Assembly (NCBI RefSeq): GCF_003992675.1
Contig: NZ_RZMZ01000007.1
Span: 62,001 to 126,000 of the forward strand
Source of the DNA: Flagellimonas marinaquae
GTDB lineage: Bacteria; Bacteroidota; Bacteroidia; Flavobacteriales; Flavobacteriaceae
Direction of reading: 5' to 3'
Length of the DNA: 64,000 nt
Positions 1-8,389 of the stretch are shown here, piece by piece. The position numbers were made by a program, and so were the translations under genes. The notes beneath the pieces are model-generated. The model was not told the origin of the DNA. It made no database searches and saw only the letters and a list, made by a program, of their open reading frames with translations. Numbering within the stretch: position 1 is the stretch's first letter; the number at the start of each line of letters is the position of its first letter.

Positions 1-617
1 TTTGACTTAGTTAGTTGTATTGCTTGTAATGCATCAAAATTCGTGCCTAAAAACTTCTTGAAATTTTCCAAATTTTCATTCTGAATCAAGGGATTAAGCG
101 ACGGGGTTTCGCAGAAGCTGCCCTCCAAAAGGTCGAAAAACGTCGAGTTCTGATTAGATGTATCTGGATAAAAGCCCAAATACTTGCTAAGATTCAGCAA
201 AAAGAGAATATGAAAATTGGGCGATAGCTCGTGGGCGTCCATCCATTGCAGGGCATATTCCAAGTAGTTGAAAAGACCTTCGTCCTGTTCCTGCTCTTGG
301 ATGCTGTTCCCCAACATTTCGGCCAAAAAAAGTACTATACTATTCTTGATGACATCGGTATGTAAGGTGCGGTACGGCACGGCCACCTTAACATCGCGTA
401 AACTCTCCAAGCTTCCCTTGTTCCGGTGATTGGCCACAATTTCCAGTTGTGTTAAAGGCATAAAATAAGCCGCTCGAATCTTTGCTTTTTTGGAAGCCAG
501 CACCCCTTTGAGCAAATATGACTTCACACCGTCCGATTGTGTGAATGCGCGAACAATGAGACTGGTGTCCCCATATTTTAGGGTAGATAGCACTATGGCT
601 TTTGTTGTGATTTGCAT
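1..617 (-). CDS. recO: DNA repair protein RecO (3' end cut by window edge)
   Basis: About 205 codons are readable on the minus strand from the ATG at 617 to the window edge, with no stop, so the C-terminal end is missing. The N-terminus (MQITTKAIVLSTLKYGDTSL, then a TQSDGVKSYLLKG stretch) is the typical RecO OB-fold opening, in which the protein binds ssDNA/SSB and helps load RecA in the RecFOR pathway. The following helical part (LFLAEML, NLSKYLGFYPD) also fits RecO. An overlapping frame of 78 codons at 388-624 is a shadow. The gene lies downstream of gdhA in the same direction, but a strong hairpin separates them. Confidence 0.9.
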   Translation of the reverse strand, partial: MQITTKAIVLSTLKYGDTSLIVRAFTQSDGVKSYLLKGVLASKKAKIRAAYFMPLTQLEIVANHRNKGSLESLRDVKVAVPYRTLHTDVIKNSIVLFLAEMLGNSIQEQEQDEGLFNYLEYALQWMDAHELSPNFHILFLLNLSKYLGFYPDTSNQNSTFFDLLEGSFCETPSLNPLIQNENLENFKKFLGTNFDALQAIQLTKS

Positions 618-624
618 GGGCCAA

Positions 625-678
625 TAAAAAAAGCAGTTACCAGAAGTGTAAATGTAACCACTCCTTCTGGTAACTGCT
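625..678 (-). terminator. Rho-independent terminator of gdhA
   Basis: A perfect 15-bp inverted repeat (632-646 with 664-678, arms AGCAGTTACCAGAAG / CTTCTGGTAACTGCT) is followed on the minus strand by a run of T (the A tract at 625-632). It lies 30 nt after the gdhA stop and just before recO, so it should end the gdhA transcript. Confidence 0.85.
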
Positions 679-707
679 AACCAAAAACCATTCGCGATGG
701 TCTATAT

Positions 708-2063
708 TTAGATGACGCCTTGAGCCAGCATGGCATCGGCAACTTTCACGAAGCCCGCTATATTGGCGCCTTTCACATAATTGCAATATCCATTTTCCTC
801 TTGTCCGTATTGTACGCAGGCATCATGGATGTCGGACATAATTCCTTTCAATCGTTTGTCCACCTCTTCCCTCGTCCAGCTGATACGCAACGAGTTCTGG
901 CTCATCTCCAATCCGGAAGTGGCCACACCTCCAGCGTTGGATGCCTTACCAGGTGCGAACAAAATCTCTGCGTCGTGGAACGCATGTATGGCTTCAGGAG
1001 TTGAAGGCATATTGGCACCTTCGGCCACTGCGATACATCCATTTTTGATCAAGGTTTTGGCATCATCCCCATCCAACTCGTTTTGGGTGGCACAAGGCAA
1101 TGCAATATCACAGGCCACTTTCCATGGAGTCTCCCCTTTATGGAATTCTGCAGATGGATATTTGTCTACATACTCGGAGATACGTCCTCGTTTGTTGTTT
1201 TTCAAGTCCATCACAAAAGCCAATTTTTCCTCGTCAATACCGTCCTTGTCGTAGATATAACCTCCAGAGTCGGAAAGCGTCAAAACAGTTCCTCCCAAAT
1301 GCAACACTTTTTCAGCAGCATATTGGGCCACATTACCCGATCCAGAAATCACAACTTTCTTCCCTTCGAAGGTTTCGTTCTTGGTTTTCAACATGCTATC
1401 GGCAAAGTATACGGTTCCGTAGCCTGTTGCCTCGGGACGAATCAATGAACCACCCCATGAAAGACCCTTACCGGTCAATACCCCGGTAAACTCGTTTCGG
1501 ATTTTCTTGTACATTCCGAATAGGAAGCCAATTTCGCGCGCGCCCACACCAATATCCCCAGCGGGAATATCTGTGTTTGGCCCAATGTGTCGGCAAAGCT
1601 CCGTCATAAATGCATGGCAAAAACGCATGATCTCATCGTCGGATTTGCCTTTTGGGTCAAAATCGGAACCTCCTTTACCACCTCCCATGGGAAGAGTCGT
1701 CAAACTATTTTTGAATACCTGCTCAAAGGCCAAAAACTTAAGCACGCTGGCATTTACGGTCGGGTGAAAACGCAGACCGCCTTTGTACGGACCAATGGCA
1801 GAGTTCATTTGAATACGGTAGCCACGGTTTACGTGGATTTCGCCATTATCATCTACCCAAGCCACCCGGAACGAAATCAATCGCTCTGGCTCCACCATTC
1901 TCAACAAGATGTTTTTTCCATGATAAATGTCGTGCTGAACAATGTAAGGTATTACCGTTTCGGCTACCTCTTGCACGGCTTGTATGAATTCAGGCTCATG
2001 TCCATTTCTGGAAATCACCTCATCCATAAACACTTTTACTTTATCTTCTATTTTTTCTTCCAT
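708..2063 (-). CDS. gdhA: NADP-type glutamate dehydrogenase
   Basis: This 451-residue protein has the length and motifs of hexameric bacterial glutamate dehydrogenase, which interconverts 2-oxoglutarate plus ammonia and glutamate in the cytosol. The substrate-binding/catalytic segment reads GGLRFHPTVN followed by PMGGGKGGSDFDPKGK with the catalytic lysine. A Rossmann motif (ISGSGNVAQYAAEK) lies in the second half. The 450-residue class is usually NADP-specific and assimilatory; cofactor choice is inferred from this class. The gene stands alone, with a -7 promoter box about 70 nt upstream and a strong terminator downstream. Confidence 0.95.
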   Translation of the reverse strand: MEEKIEDKVKVFMDEVISRNGHEPEFIQAVQEVAETVIPYIVQHDIYHGKNILLRMVEPERLISFRVAWVDDNGEIHVNRGYRIQMNSAIGPYKGGLRFHPTVNASVLKFLAFEQVFKNSLTTLPMGGGKGGSDFDPKGKSDDEIMRFCHAFMTELCRHIGPNTDIPAGDIGVGAREIGFLFGMYKKIRNEFTGVLTGKGLSWGGSLIRPEATGYGTVYFADSMLKTKNETFEGKKVVISGSGNVAQYAAEKVLHLGGTVLTLSDSGGYIYDKDGIDEEKLAFVMDLKNNKRGRISEYVDKYPSAEFHKGETPWKVACDIALPCATQNELDGDDAKTLIKNGCIAVAEGANMPSTPEAIHAFHDAEILFAPGKASNAGGVATSGLEMSQNSLRISWTREEVDKRLKGIMSDIHDACVQYGQEENGYCNYVKGANIAGFVKVADAMLAQGVI

Positions 2064-2133
2064 ATACAGGCTAGGATTTGTAGTCTTTCCGCTAAGCGAA
2101 AAGCACTATTTTATTGATTTATGAATTTGAAGG

Positions 2134-2141
2134 CAAAATTA
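2134..2141 (-). promoter_or_regulatory. Probable -7 box for gdhA
   Basis: TAATTTTG on the minus strand matches the Bacteroidota -7 consensus TAnnTTTG. No clear -33 TTG lies at the right spacing. The predicted leader is about 65 nt and contains a small imperfect hairpin at 2085-2103. Confidence 0.4.
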
Positions 2142-2191
2142 TGGTATTTCAATAATTTGAATATTTATTTTTTATAAATTTTTCAAAAATA

Positions 2192-3346
2192 TTATTTTAA
2201 GGCTTGTTCAAGGTCGGCAATTAAATCTTCTACATCCTCAATCCCCACACTCAATCTGATGAGGGCGTCCACAATACCCCTTTTTTCACGTTCTTCTTTT
2301 GGGATGCTTCCGTGTGACATGCTTGCTGGATGTCCCACCAAACTTTCAACGCCACCTAACGATTCGGCCAAGGTGAAGAGGTTGAGTTGCTCTATAATTT
2401 TTATCGCATCCTCATATTTTCCACCTTTGGGCACAAAAGATATCATCCCGCCAAAACCGGACATTTGTTTTTTGGCCACGTTATGATGCGGGTGATGTTC
2501 AAATCCCGGCCAATACACAATATCGATTTTAGGGTGGTTTTCCAAATAATGGGCCACCAATTCCCCATTTTCACAATGTCGTTGCATGCGCACATGCAAA
2601 GTTTTGATACCTCGTAAAGTCAAAAAACTATCCATGGGTCCACAAATGGCGCCGCTGGATTTTTGGATAAAATAGAGTCGGTCCACCAAGGTTTTCTCAT
2701 TGACTACCAGTGCCCCGACCACCACATCGCTATGGCCTGCCAAATATTTGGTGGCAGAATGCATCACTACATCGGCTCCAAGCTCCAAAGGACGTTGAAG
2801 GTAAGGCGTGGCAAAGGTGTTGTCTACCGCCAATAGCAGCTTATTGGCCTTGGTGATTTTAGCAACAGCCTTGATATCCACAATGTTCATCAAGGGATTG
2901 GTCGGGGTTTCTACCCAAACCAATTGGGTATTGGCATTGATGTGTGAAGACAATTCGTCCATGTCCGTCATGTCCGAAAACCGAAATTTGATGCCAAATT
3001 TCTCATAGATTCCCTTAAACAATCGGTAGCTGCCACCATAAAGGTCAGTGGTACAAATGACCTCATCACCAGGGGCCAAAAGCTTCATCACCGCATCGAT
3101 TGCAGCCATGCCACTGCCAAAAGCCATCCCATAGGCGCCATTCTCCAAGCTCGCCACTGCATTTTCCAAAGCAGTTCGGGTGGGATTTGCCCCTCGTGAA
3201 TATTCATATCCCTTATGGCCGCCCGGTGTGGGCTGGGCATAGGTGGACGTTTGGTAAATGGGCGGCATTACCGCGCCATAAGCCGCATCGGGTTGCTGCC
3301 CTCCGTGGATTGCCTTGCTGTTGAACCTTAACTCTTTTTTGCCCAT
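2192..3346 (-). CDS. metB: Cystathionine gamma-synthase / gamma-lyase family PLP enzyme
   Basis: From the ATG at 3346 the product is 384 residues, the usual size for the Cys/Met-metabolism PLP family. The PLP lysine lies in the motif MHSATKYLAGHSD; YEYSRGANPTRTALE and ETPTNPLMNIVD are family hallmarks. Members make cystathionine from an O-acyl-homoserine plus cysteine (MetB) or cleave it to cysteine (gamma-lyase), and sequence reading alone does not separate these. A TTG seven codons upstream (3367) overlaps a -7 promoter box and is not used as start. The gene appears to be a single transcription unit. Confidence 0.88.
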   Translation of the reverse strand: MGKKELRFNSKAIHGGQQPDAAYGAVMPPIYQTSTYAQPTPGGHKGYEYSRGANPTRTALENAVASLENGAYGMAFGSGMAAIDAVMKLLAPGDEVICTTDLYGGSYRLFKGIYEKFGIKFRFSDMTDMDELSSHINANTQLVWVETPTNPLMNIVDIKAVAKITKANKLLLAVDNTFATPYLQRPLELGADVVMHSATKYLAGHSDVVVGALVVNEKTLVDRLYFIQKSSGAICGPMDSFLTLRGIKTLHVRMQRHCENGELVAHYLENHPKIDIVYWPGFEHHPHHNVAKKQMSGFGGMISFVPKGGKYEDAIKIIEQLNLFTLAESLGGVESLVGHPASMSHGSIPKEEREKRGIVDALIRLSVGIEDVEDLIADLEQALK

Positions 3347-3364
3347 ATTGCAACTATCTTCACA

Positions 3365-3372
3365 CAAATGTA
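3365..3372 (-). promoter_or_regulatory. Probable -7 box for the metB-like gene
   Basis: TACATTTG on the minus strand fits TAnnTTTG and ends 18 nt before the ATG at 3346. No TTG is seen at the -33 spacing. The box argues for the ATG start rather than the upstream TTG. Confidence 0.4.
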
Positions 3373-3419
3373 TCGTTATCTTTCCGAAGTATTATTTTTG
3401 ATGACCCAAAACCTCAATC

Positions 3420-4160
3420 ATGAAAAAATATCTTGCTTGCCTTTTTTCGATTGGCCTATTACTAAGTTGCCAAACAGAGAGCAAACTTGCCTTTGAGCCC
3501 ACTGAATTACTTGGTGAAAACTGTGTGGATTGTCCTCAAATAATCGTTCAAGTTCCCAATGCCTTGGACGGCTCCGCGGTTTCGGAAGCTATCAATAGGT
3601 CGGTCAGGGAGGAAATCATCAGCATTTTGTCTTTTACCGATGATGAGGAAATCGACAACGTCAATAAAGCGGTGCAATCTTTTACCGATAGTTATAAGGA
3701 ACTTAAGACCAAATTCCCCGATGAGGTGCCATGGGAGGCCAAAATAGAAGGTGAAGTGGTATACGAGGATGAAAACTTGGTTACCCTGAAACTTAATTCG
3801 TATTCCTTTACCGGGGGAGCCCATGGTTATGGCTCCACCACCTATTTAAACTTTGACAAAAAATCTGGAAAAGAGCTTGAAAACGCCCAGCTTTTTGATG
3901 ATTTTGAAGGCTTTATCGAACTTGCAGAGACCCAATTCCGAAAACAAGAAGAAATTCCGCAGGACCAAAACATCAATGCCACTGGTTTCATGTTCGAGGG
4001 GGACAACTTTCATTTGTCCAACAACATGGGGTACACCTCAGAGGGCCTGCAGCTGATTTACAACCAATACGAAGTGGCTTCCTATGCGGATGGACCCATA
4101 ATTTTGGTTTTGCCTTATAGCGAAATCAATCCGTTTTTAAAATATAAGGTGAAAGGTTAA
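3420..4160 (+). CDS. DUF3298/DUF4163 domain lipoprotein
   Basis: This 246-residue protein starts with a lipoprotein signal ending at Cys17 (LLLSC), so it should be lipid-anchored in the envelope. The core NSYSFTGGAHGYGSTTYLNFD, followed by SGKELENAQLF, is the DUF3298 signature seen with DUF4163 in proteins related to the anti-sigma factor RsiV and the deacetylase PdaC. A C-terminal segment (ADGPIILVLPYSEINPFL) completes the usual domain. No sigma-factor gene is adjacent, so an anti-sigma role is not supported. The binding function is unknown. It diverges from the metB-like gene and converges with the beta-barrel gene. Confidence 0.8.
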   Translation: MKKYLACLFSIGLLLSCQTESKLAFEPTELLGENCVDCPQIIVQVPNALDGSAVSEAINRSVREEIISILSFTDDEEIDNVNKAVQSFTDSYKELKTKFPDEVPWEAKIEGEVVYEDENLVTLKLNSYSFTGGAHGYGSTTYLNFDKKSGKELENAQLFDDFEGFIELAETQFRKQEEIPQDQNINATGFMFEGDNFHLSNNMGYTSEGLQLIYNQYEVASYADGPIILVLPYSEINPFLKYKVKG

Positions 4161-4199
4161 TCTCGCTTTCAAAAATCAGTGCTTAAGGCCTGCGACCTG

Positions 4200-4751
4200 T
4201 TATTTAAAATAATAACGGAGTCCAGCACCCAATAGGAGTGTAGTGTCATTCAAGTCGCTATTGAAGTGATAATACCCGTTGATGGGCACAATCAAGGAAA
4301 AGGCATCGGAAATAAAAAAATCCATTTCAAACGAAGCGTAGGCACCGTAAATAAAACTGCTTTCTGCCTCCACGGCATCAAAAGGAAATTCGGTCTTACC
4401 ATTATTGATGTGCTTGTACCCAACGGATGGCCCACCACCAAAATAAAAGGAAATACCCCGTTTGGGAGAGGTCAGCACCGTTGTAAAATACCCTAGATTG
4501 AACCAATAGTCGTCATAAGGGAACTCTACCCCAGCATTGGGCATTTCTTTGGAGAAGGTAGCCACCAAAGACAGCTGTAGAAAATCCGTAGTGCTATGAT
4601 AATGGTTCGCATTGAGTTGAATGCCATACCCGTCGGTTTTATAAGTTGGCACTGCTCCAACGGACAAGTAACTTCTTTGGGAATAGCCCTGTTCGCATAT
4701 CCACATAAAAAGCACACAGAACAGGCCCCAACATACATGGTAGTGTTTCAT
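4200..4751 (-). CDS. Orphan outer-membrane beta-barrel protein (TraO-like)
   Basis: The 183-residue product has an N-terminal signal sequence (cleavage likely after GYSQ) and alternating amphipathic strands rich in Tyr/Phe and Gly, ending in GLRYYFK with a terminal aromatic, as in outer-membrane barrels. The segment ISFYFGGGPSVGYKHIN resembles proteins labelled conjugal transfer TraO in Bacteroidota. No other tra gene is nearby, so a role in conjugation is not supported here. Function unknown. Confidence 0.65.
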   Translation of the reverse strand: MKHYHVCWGLFCVLFMWICEQGYSQRSYLSVGAVPTYKTDGYGIQLNANHYHSTTDFLQLSLVATFSKEMPNAGVEFPYDDYWFNLGYFTTVLTSPKRGISFYFGGGPSVGYKHINNGKTEFPFDAVEAESSFIYGAYASFEMDFFISDAFSLIVPINGYYHFNSDLNDTTLLLGAGLRYYFK

Positions 4752-4872
4752 TTTGATTAAGATTTGGGTTCTTAAATTCTGGCAAACAAATATAACTGAT
4801 TTTCATTGGGTTAATCTTGTTTGCAATCATTTTGAAAGGAGCAGGGCAAGATTTTAACTTTTTTTGGAAAAG

Positions 4873-5337
4873 TTACCTGTGAGCCAACGCCTTTTTCAAC
4901 GCCAAGATGGCACCAAGGTGCAATCCCTCATGGAAAACATTGAAGGAAAGGGCGTCTTCGGGACTGTTCAATCCAATTTTAGGTGTAGTCATATACTCCT
5001 GAAAGTTCTTAAACTTGCCATGTTCGTAATCCAATTGGATGTGCTTTACGGTACTGAACATGTAAGCAGATATCTGCTCCAACTCTTTTTCGGAGGCCTC
5101 TCCGTCCGGAAAAGTTCCTTTTTTATACTTGTTAATGAGTTCTTCCTCTATGGTAAAATCCAATCCGCTCAATTTATATAGCAGCAATTGGGGCGTCACC
5201 ACCACATGGGCAATGTTCCACCATATGTTGTTGTTGAATCCTTCGGGGATTCGGAACAAGTCCTCTTTAGGAGTGTTCTTCAAAAAGTCGTGCAGTATCA
5301 TCCTGTTTTTAAGGAGAATATCGAATGTCTTTTCCAT
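4873..5337 (-). CDS. DinB-fold four-helix-bundle protein
   Basis: This 154-residue cytosolic protein fits the DinB/YfiT superfamily of metal-binding four-helix bundles. The histidine-bearing helices are visible: one in WWNIAHVVVTPQLLLYKLSG and the pair in NVFHEGLHLGAILALKK, which would form the metal site. Relatives are thiol transferases or of unknown function. It is unrelated to DNA polymerase IV despite the name. It sits alone between a convergent gene and a plus-strand operon, so there is no context for its substrate. Confidence 0.8.
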   Translation of the reverse strand: MEKTFDILLKNRMILHDFLKNTPKEDLFRIPEGFNNNIWWNIAHVVVTPQLLLYKLSGLDFTIEEELINKYKKGTFPDGEASEKELEQISAYMFSTVKHIQLDYEHGKFKNFQEYMTTPKIGLNSPEDALSFNVFHEGLHLGAILALKKALAHR

Positions 5338-5524
5338 AGCTTTTTTTATACCATCAATGTCTACATTAGTAAAACTATGTTTTTAATACGAAACCACCCT
5401 CATTTATCGACATTAATTCTTTCCCTTTCCAAACCAACAAAGCGGTCGGATACTGTTGAATTTATCACATGGTAATGGGTTTTGTTCGATTTTTGACTTC
5501 CTTTGTCCCATCAATACCATTTTA

Positions 5525-5875
5525 ATGAAAAAAATATATCACTTGGGCAGTTGTTCCACATGCCAGCGTATTCTTAAAGAATTGGAGCTATTGGACGGTG
5601 TACAACTGCAAGAAATAAAATCGGAAGCTATTACTCCAGAACAATTGGAACAAATGGCAGCGTTGAGCGGGAGCTACGAATCCTTGTTCAGTCGAAGAGC
5701 CATGCTATTTCGCCAGCGGGGGTTGCATGAAAAGGAGCTTTCCGAAAAGGACTACAAGGAGTTGATCTTGGAGCATTATACCTTTTTAAAAAGACCCGTG
5801 GTTTTAGTGGGTGACAAAATTTTCGTGGGAAATGCCAAAAAAACAGTGGAAGCTGCTAAAGAAGCACTGCACTGA
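5525..5875 (+). CDS. ArsC/Spx-family thioredoxin-fold protein
   Basis: From the ATG at 5525 the product is 116 residues, typical for the ArsC family. It opens MKKIYHLGSCSTCQRILKEL, with a CxxC in the position of the arsenate reductase/Spx cysteine, and ends with the RPVVLVGDKIFVGNAK segment common to the family. An in-frame GTG-type extension to 5456 adds a non-conserved tail and is rejected. The stop overlaps the start of the EamA gene by one base, so the two are co-translated. Actual arsenate reductase activity is unproven, and no other ars gene is present. Confidence 0.85.
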   Translation: MKKIYHLGSCSTCQRILKELELLDGVQLQEIKSEAITPEQLEQMAALSGSYESLFSRRAMLFRQRGLHEKELSEKDYKELILEHYTFLKRPVVLVGDKIFVGNAKKTVEAAKEALH

Positions 5876-6777
5876 TGAGTAAAAGATCCTTGGCCATTAT
5901 GGCTGCCATCGGCGCCACCGTAATTTACGGAATCAACCATACCGTGGCCAAGGGGGTTATGCCCATGCACGTCCAACCCTTCGGGTTTATCTTTCTCCGG
6001 GTGGGCGGGGCAGCCTTACTTTTTTGGGTCATTTCGTTTTTGGGACCAAAACAAAAAATTGAAAAACGTGATTGGGGGCGTTTATTCTTCTGTTCCCTTT
6101 TGGGAATGAGTATCAATATGCTATCCTTTTTTAAAGGACTTCAACTTTCCACACCCATCAATAGCGCAGTTCTCGTAACCATCACACCCATTATTGTAGT
6201 GATCATTTCTGCTTTGTTTTTGAGGGAAAAGATTACGCTCAACAAGGGATTGGGGATTGCCATGGGTTTTGTGGGTGCGCTAGGGCTCATTTTATTTGGT
6301 GCTGAAATCCGTCAAGATGCTCCCAATATCCCTTTGGGAAACTCTTTGTTCATTCTTAATGCGACTGCCTATGGTGCCTACTTGGTCGTTGTAAAAAAAC
6401 TGATTGAAAAATACCACCCCTTTACCTTGATGAAGTGGCTGTTTAGTATTGCCTTTATTATCAATTTGCCCATTACTTTACCTGAAGCACTGGAAATTGA
6501 ATGGTCAACAATGCCCTTATGGGCATACGGCTCTGTAGCTTTTGTGGTGATTGGCACCACATTTTTAACCTATCTCTTCAATATTTTTGCGTTGACCCAG
6601 CTTAAAGCCTCATCCGTAGGGGCCTTTGTCTACATGCAGCCCTTGGTGGGTATTTTATTTGCCCTTTTTTCGGGCATGGACCAACTTACCTTGATCAAAA
6701 TTTTGGCCATGGCCTTTGTCCTAGTAGGGGTTTATTTGGCCAGTAAGAAACCTAAACAGGGCTTCAAACCTTCTTGA
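5875..6777 (+). CDS. EamA-family (DMT) metabolite exporter
   Basis: The 300-residue protein is almost wholly hydrophobic with about ten membrane segments in two EamA repeats. The first repeat ends with VTITPIIVVIISALFLREKI, the second with YMQPLVGILFALFSGMDQ, both classic DMT signatures. Such inner-membrane proteins export amino acids or other small metabolites; the substrate cannot be read here. It is translationally coupled to the ArsC-like gene upstream. Confidence 0.88.
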   Translation: MSKRSLAIMAAIGATVIYGINHTVAKGVMPMHVQPFGFIFLRVGGAALLFWVISFLGPKQKIEKRDWGRLFFCSLLGMSINMLSFFKGLQLSTPINSAVLVTITPIIVVIISALFLREKITLNKGLGIAMGFVGALGLILFGAEIRQDAPNIPLGNSLFILNATAYGAYLVVVKKLIEKYHPFTLMKWLFSIAFIINLPITLPEALEIEWSTMPLWAYGSVAFVVIGTTFLTYLFNIFALTQLKASSVGAFVYMQPLVGILFALFSGMDQLTLIKILAMAFVLVGVYLASKKPKQGFKPS

Positions 6778-6809
6778 CAGCAACCTCTAACAGAGCTTAC
6801 GCAGTGATT

Positions 6810-7292
6810 TTACAGAATTTCGATGTCCTTAGGGGTCTGAACGTGCCTGCGCGTATCTTTTTTGGTCAGAATCTTAAAATCCCCGTCTTTTTCCATAGAT
6901 TCAAAAGCATTTAAAAATTCCTTGGGCAAGCCTCTCAATCTCCTTGTCTTCAAATCGATCCAAGCGCCCATCATCTCGCAGCGTGCAAAATTCTTTCCAT
7001 TGTGGTCGTAAAAATTGTGCCTAAACTCAAAGAACATTCCATCCTTGCTCATCCCTATAAACTCCAAAGAAACCTTGATAGGCATACCGGGGAAGGCTTC
7101 TTTAAAGTAGTACACGTGCTCGTAGAATACCACTGGACCAATATTATTGGCGGCCATACTTTTATGGTTAAAGCCTAGCAGCCCCAAATAGGCCATCCGG
7201 GTATGGCTCATAAAATTAATGTAAGCAGAGTTTGCCAAGTGTCTATTGGCATCTATATCGCTCCATCGTATCTCAAATTCTTTAAAAAACAT
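6810..7292 (-). CDS. Hot-dog-fold acyl-CoA thioesterase (4HBT family)
   Basis: This 160-residue cytosolic protein starts with the motif EIRWSDIDANRHLANSAYINFM, the YbgC/FadM-type active-site strand and helix with the catalytic aspartate (SDID). The remainder (FEFRHNFYDHNGKNFARCE) fits the hot-dog core. These enzymes hydrolyse acyl-CoA thioesters. A single gene, converging with the EamA gene. A perfect 14-bp palindrome lies just upstream. Confidence 0.85.
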   Translation of the reverse strand: MFFKEFEIRWSDIDANRHLANSAYINFMSHTRMAYLGLLGFNHKSMAANNIGPVVFYEHVYYFKEAFPGMPIKVSLEFIGMSKDGMFFEFRHNFYDHNGKNFARCEMMGAWIDLKTRRLRGLPKEFLNAFESMEKDGDFKILTKKDTRRHVQTPKDIEIL

Positions 7293-7306
7293 AGAAGGTT
7301 ATTTTG

Positions 7307-7320
7307 TTATGCATGCATAA
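7307..7320. repeat. 14-bp perfect palindrome upstream of the thioesterase gene
   Basis: TTATGCATGCATAA is self-complementary and lies 15 nt upstream of the thioesterase ATG, in the region shared with the divergent nitronate monooxygenase gene. It could be an operator for a dimeric regulator, or a chance occurrence. Confidence 0.4.
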
Positions 7321-7408
7321 TAATTGTAAAAATACCATAGTTTTGAGAACTGATTCCATCAAGAATAAGAATTGTTCCTATTTTTAAACATAGTTTAACA
7401 CGATACTT

Positions 7409-8386
7409 ATGAGCCAAAAAGCTGAATTCATCCAAAATCTATCCCTTCCCGTTATCGCCGCCCCCATGTTCCTGATTTCAGGACCAACATTGGTGGTGGA
7501 ATGTTGCAAAAATGGAATTGTGGGGACCTTCCCCGCCTTGAACCAACGAACCAGTGAAGGTTTTGAGGAGTGGCTCATCCAAATAAAGTCGGAATTAAAG
7601 GCATTTGAAGAGGAAACCGGCAAAAAAGCAGCGCCATTCGGGGTCAACTTGGTGGTACATCCCACCAATCCCCGCTTAGAGGCCGATGTAAAGCTCTGCA
7701 TCAAACACAAAGTGCCTTTAGTGATTACCTCGCTCGGTGCTGTAAGCCAAGTTGTGGATGCCATTCATAGTTATGGTGGGTTGGTTTTTCATGATATCAT
7801 CAAAAAGCGCCATGCCGAAAAAGCAGCCGAAGCAGGTGTGGACGGGCTTATTTTGGTTTCGGCCGGGGCTGGTGGCCATGCGGGAACCATTAACCCGATG
7901 AGTTTGATCGCGGAAGTGAAGAAATTCTATGATAAAACCATTATTCTATCCGGATGTATCAGTAACGGTAGGGATGTCGCTTCGGCACTCCAAATGGGAG
8001 CCGACCTAGCCTATATGGGCACAAGGTTCATCAATACTGAGGAAAGCAAAGCTACCGATGAATATCGCAAAATGATCATTGAGGCAGGTGCCAGTGATGT
8101 TGTGTACACCGCTGCCATTTCTGGCGTACACGCCAATTTCTTGGCAGCTAGCTTAAAAGCGGCAGGGATTACAGAGGAAGACCTGAAAAAGGATACGAAA
8201 ATTGACTTTGGTAAGGAACTCGATACCGAGGCCAAGGCTTGGAAAACGATATGGTCTGCAGGGCAAGGTGTCACCACGATTGACAATGTGCTATCCGTTT
8301 CAGCATTGGTAAAGGAGTTGAAAATTGGATTTAAAATAGCGGTCGAAGAGCAGGCCAAACTTTTAAACACCTACCCAAAGGATTAA
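7409..8386 (+). CDS. Nitronate monooxygenase (2-nitropropane dioxygenase family)
   Basis: The 325-residue protein is an FMN TIM-barrel enzyme. It shows the N-terminal PVIAAPMFLISGPTLV, the GLILVSAGAGGHAG loop that binds FMN phosphate, and ADLAYMGTRFINTEES near the end of the barrel. The family oxidises alkyl nitronates such as propionate 3-nitronate to carbonyls and nitrite. It lies 3 nt before the YheT hydrolase gene, so the two are probably one operon. Confidence 0.9.
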   Translation: MSQKAEFIQNLSLPVIAAPMFLISGPTLVVECCKNGIVGTFPALNQRTSEGFEEWLIQIKSELKAFEEETGKKAAPFGVNLVVHPTNPRLEADVKLCIKHKVPLVITSLGAVSQVVDAIHSYGGLVFHDIIKKRHAEKAAEAGVDGLILVSAGAGGHAGTINPMSLIAEVKKFYDKTIILSGCISNGRDVASALQMGADLAYMGTRFINTEESKATDEYRKMIIEAGASDVVYTAAISGVHANFLAASLKAAGITEEDLKKDTKIDFGKELDTEAKAWKTIWSAGQGVTTIDNVLSVSALVKELKIGFKIAVEEQAKLLNTYPKD

Positions 8387-8389
8387 CCC

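Noticed and set aside
4200..4751. TraO-like barrel as a sign of a conjugative element
   Set aside because: No other tra, relaxase or integrase gene is near. Orphan barrels of this type occur in ordinary chromosomes.
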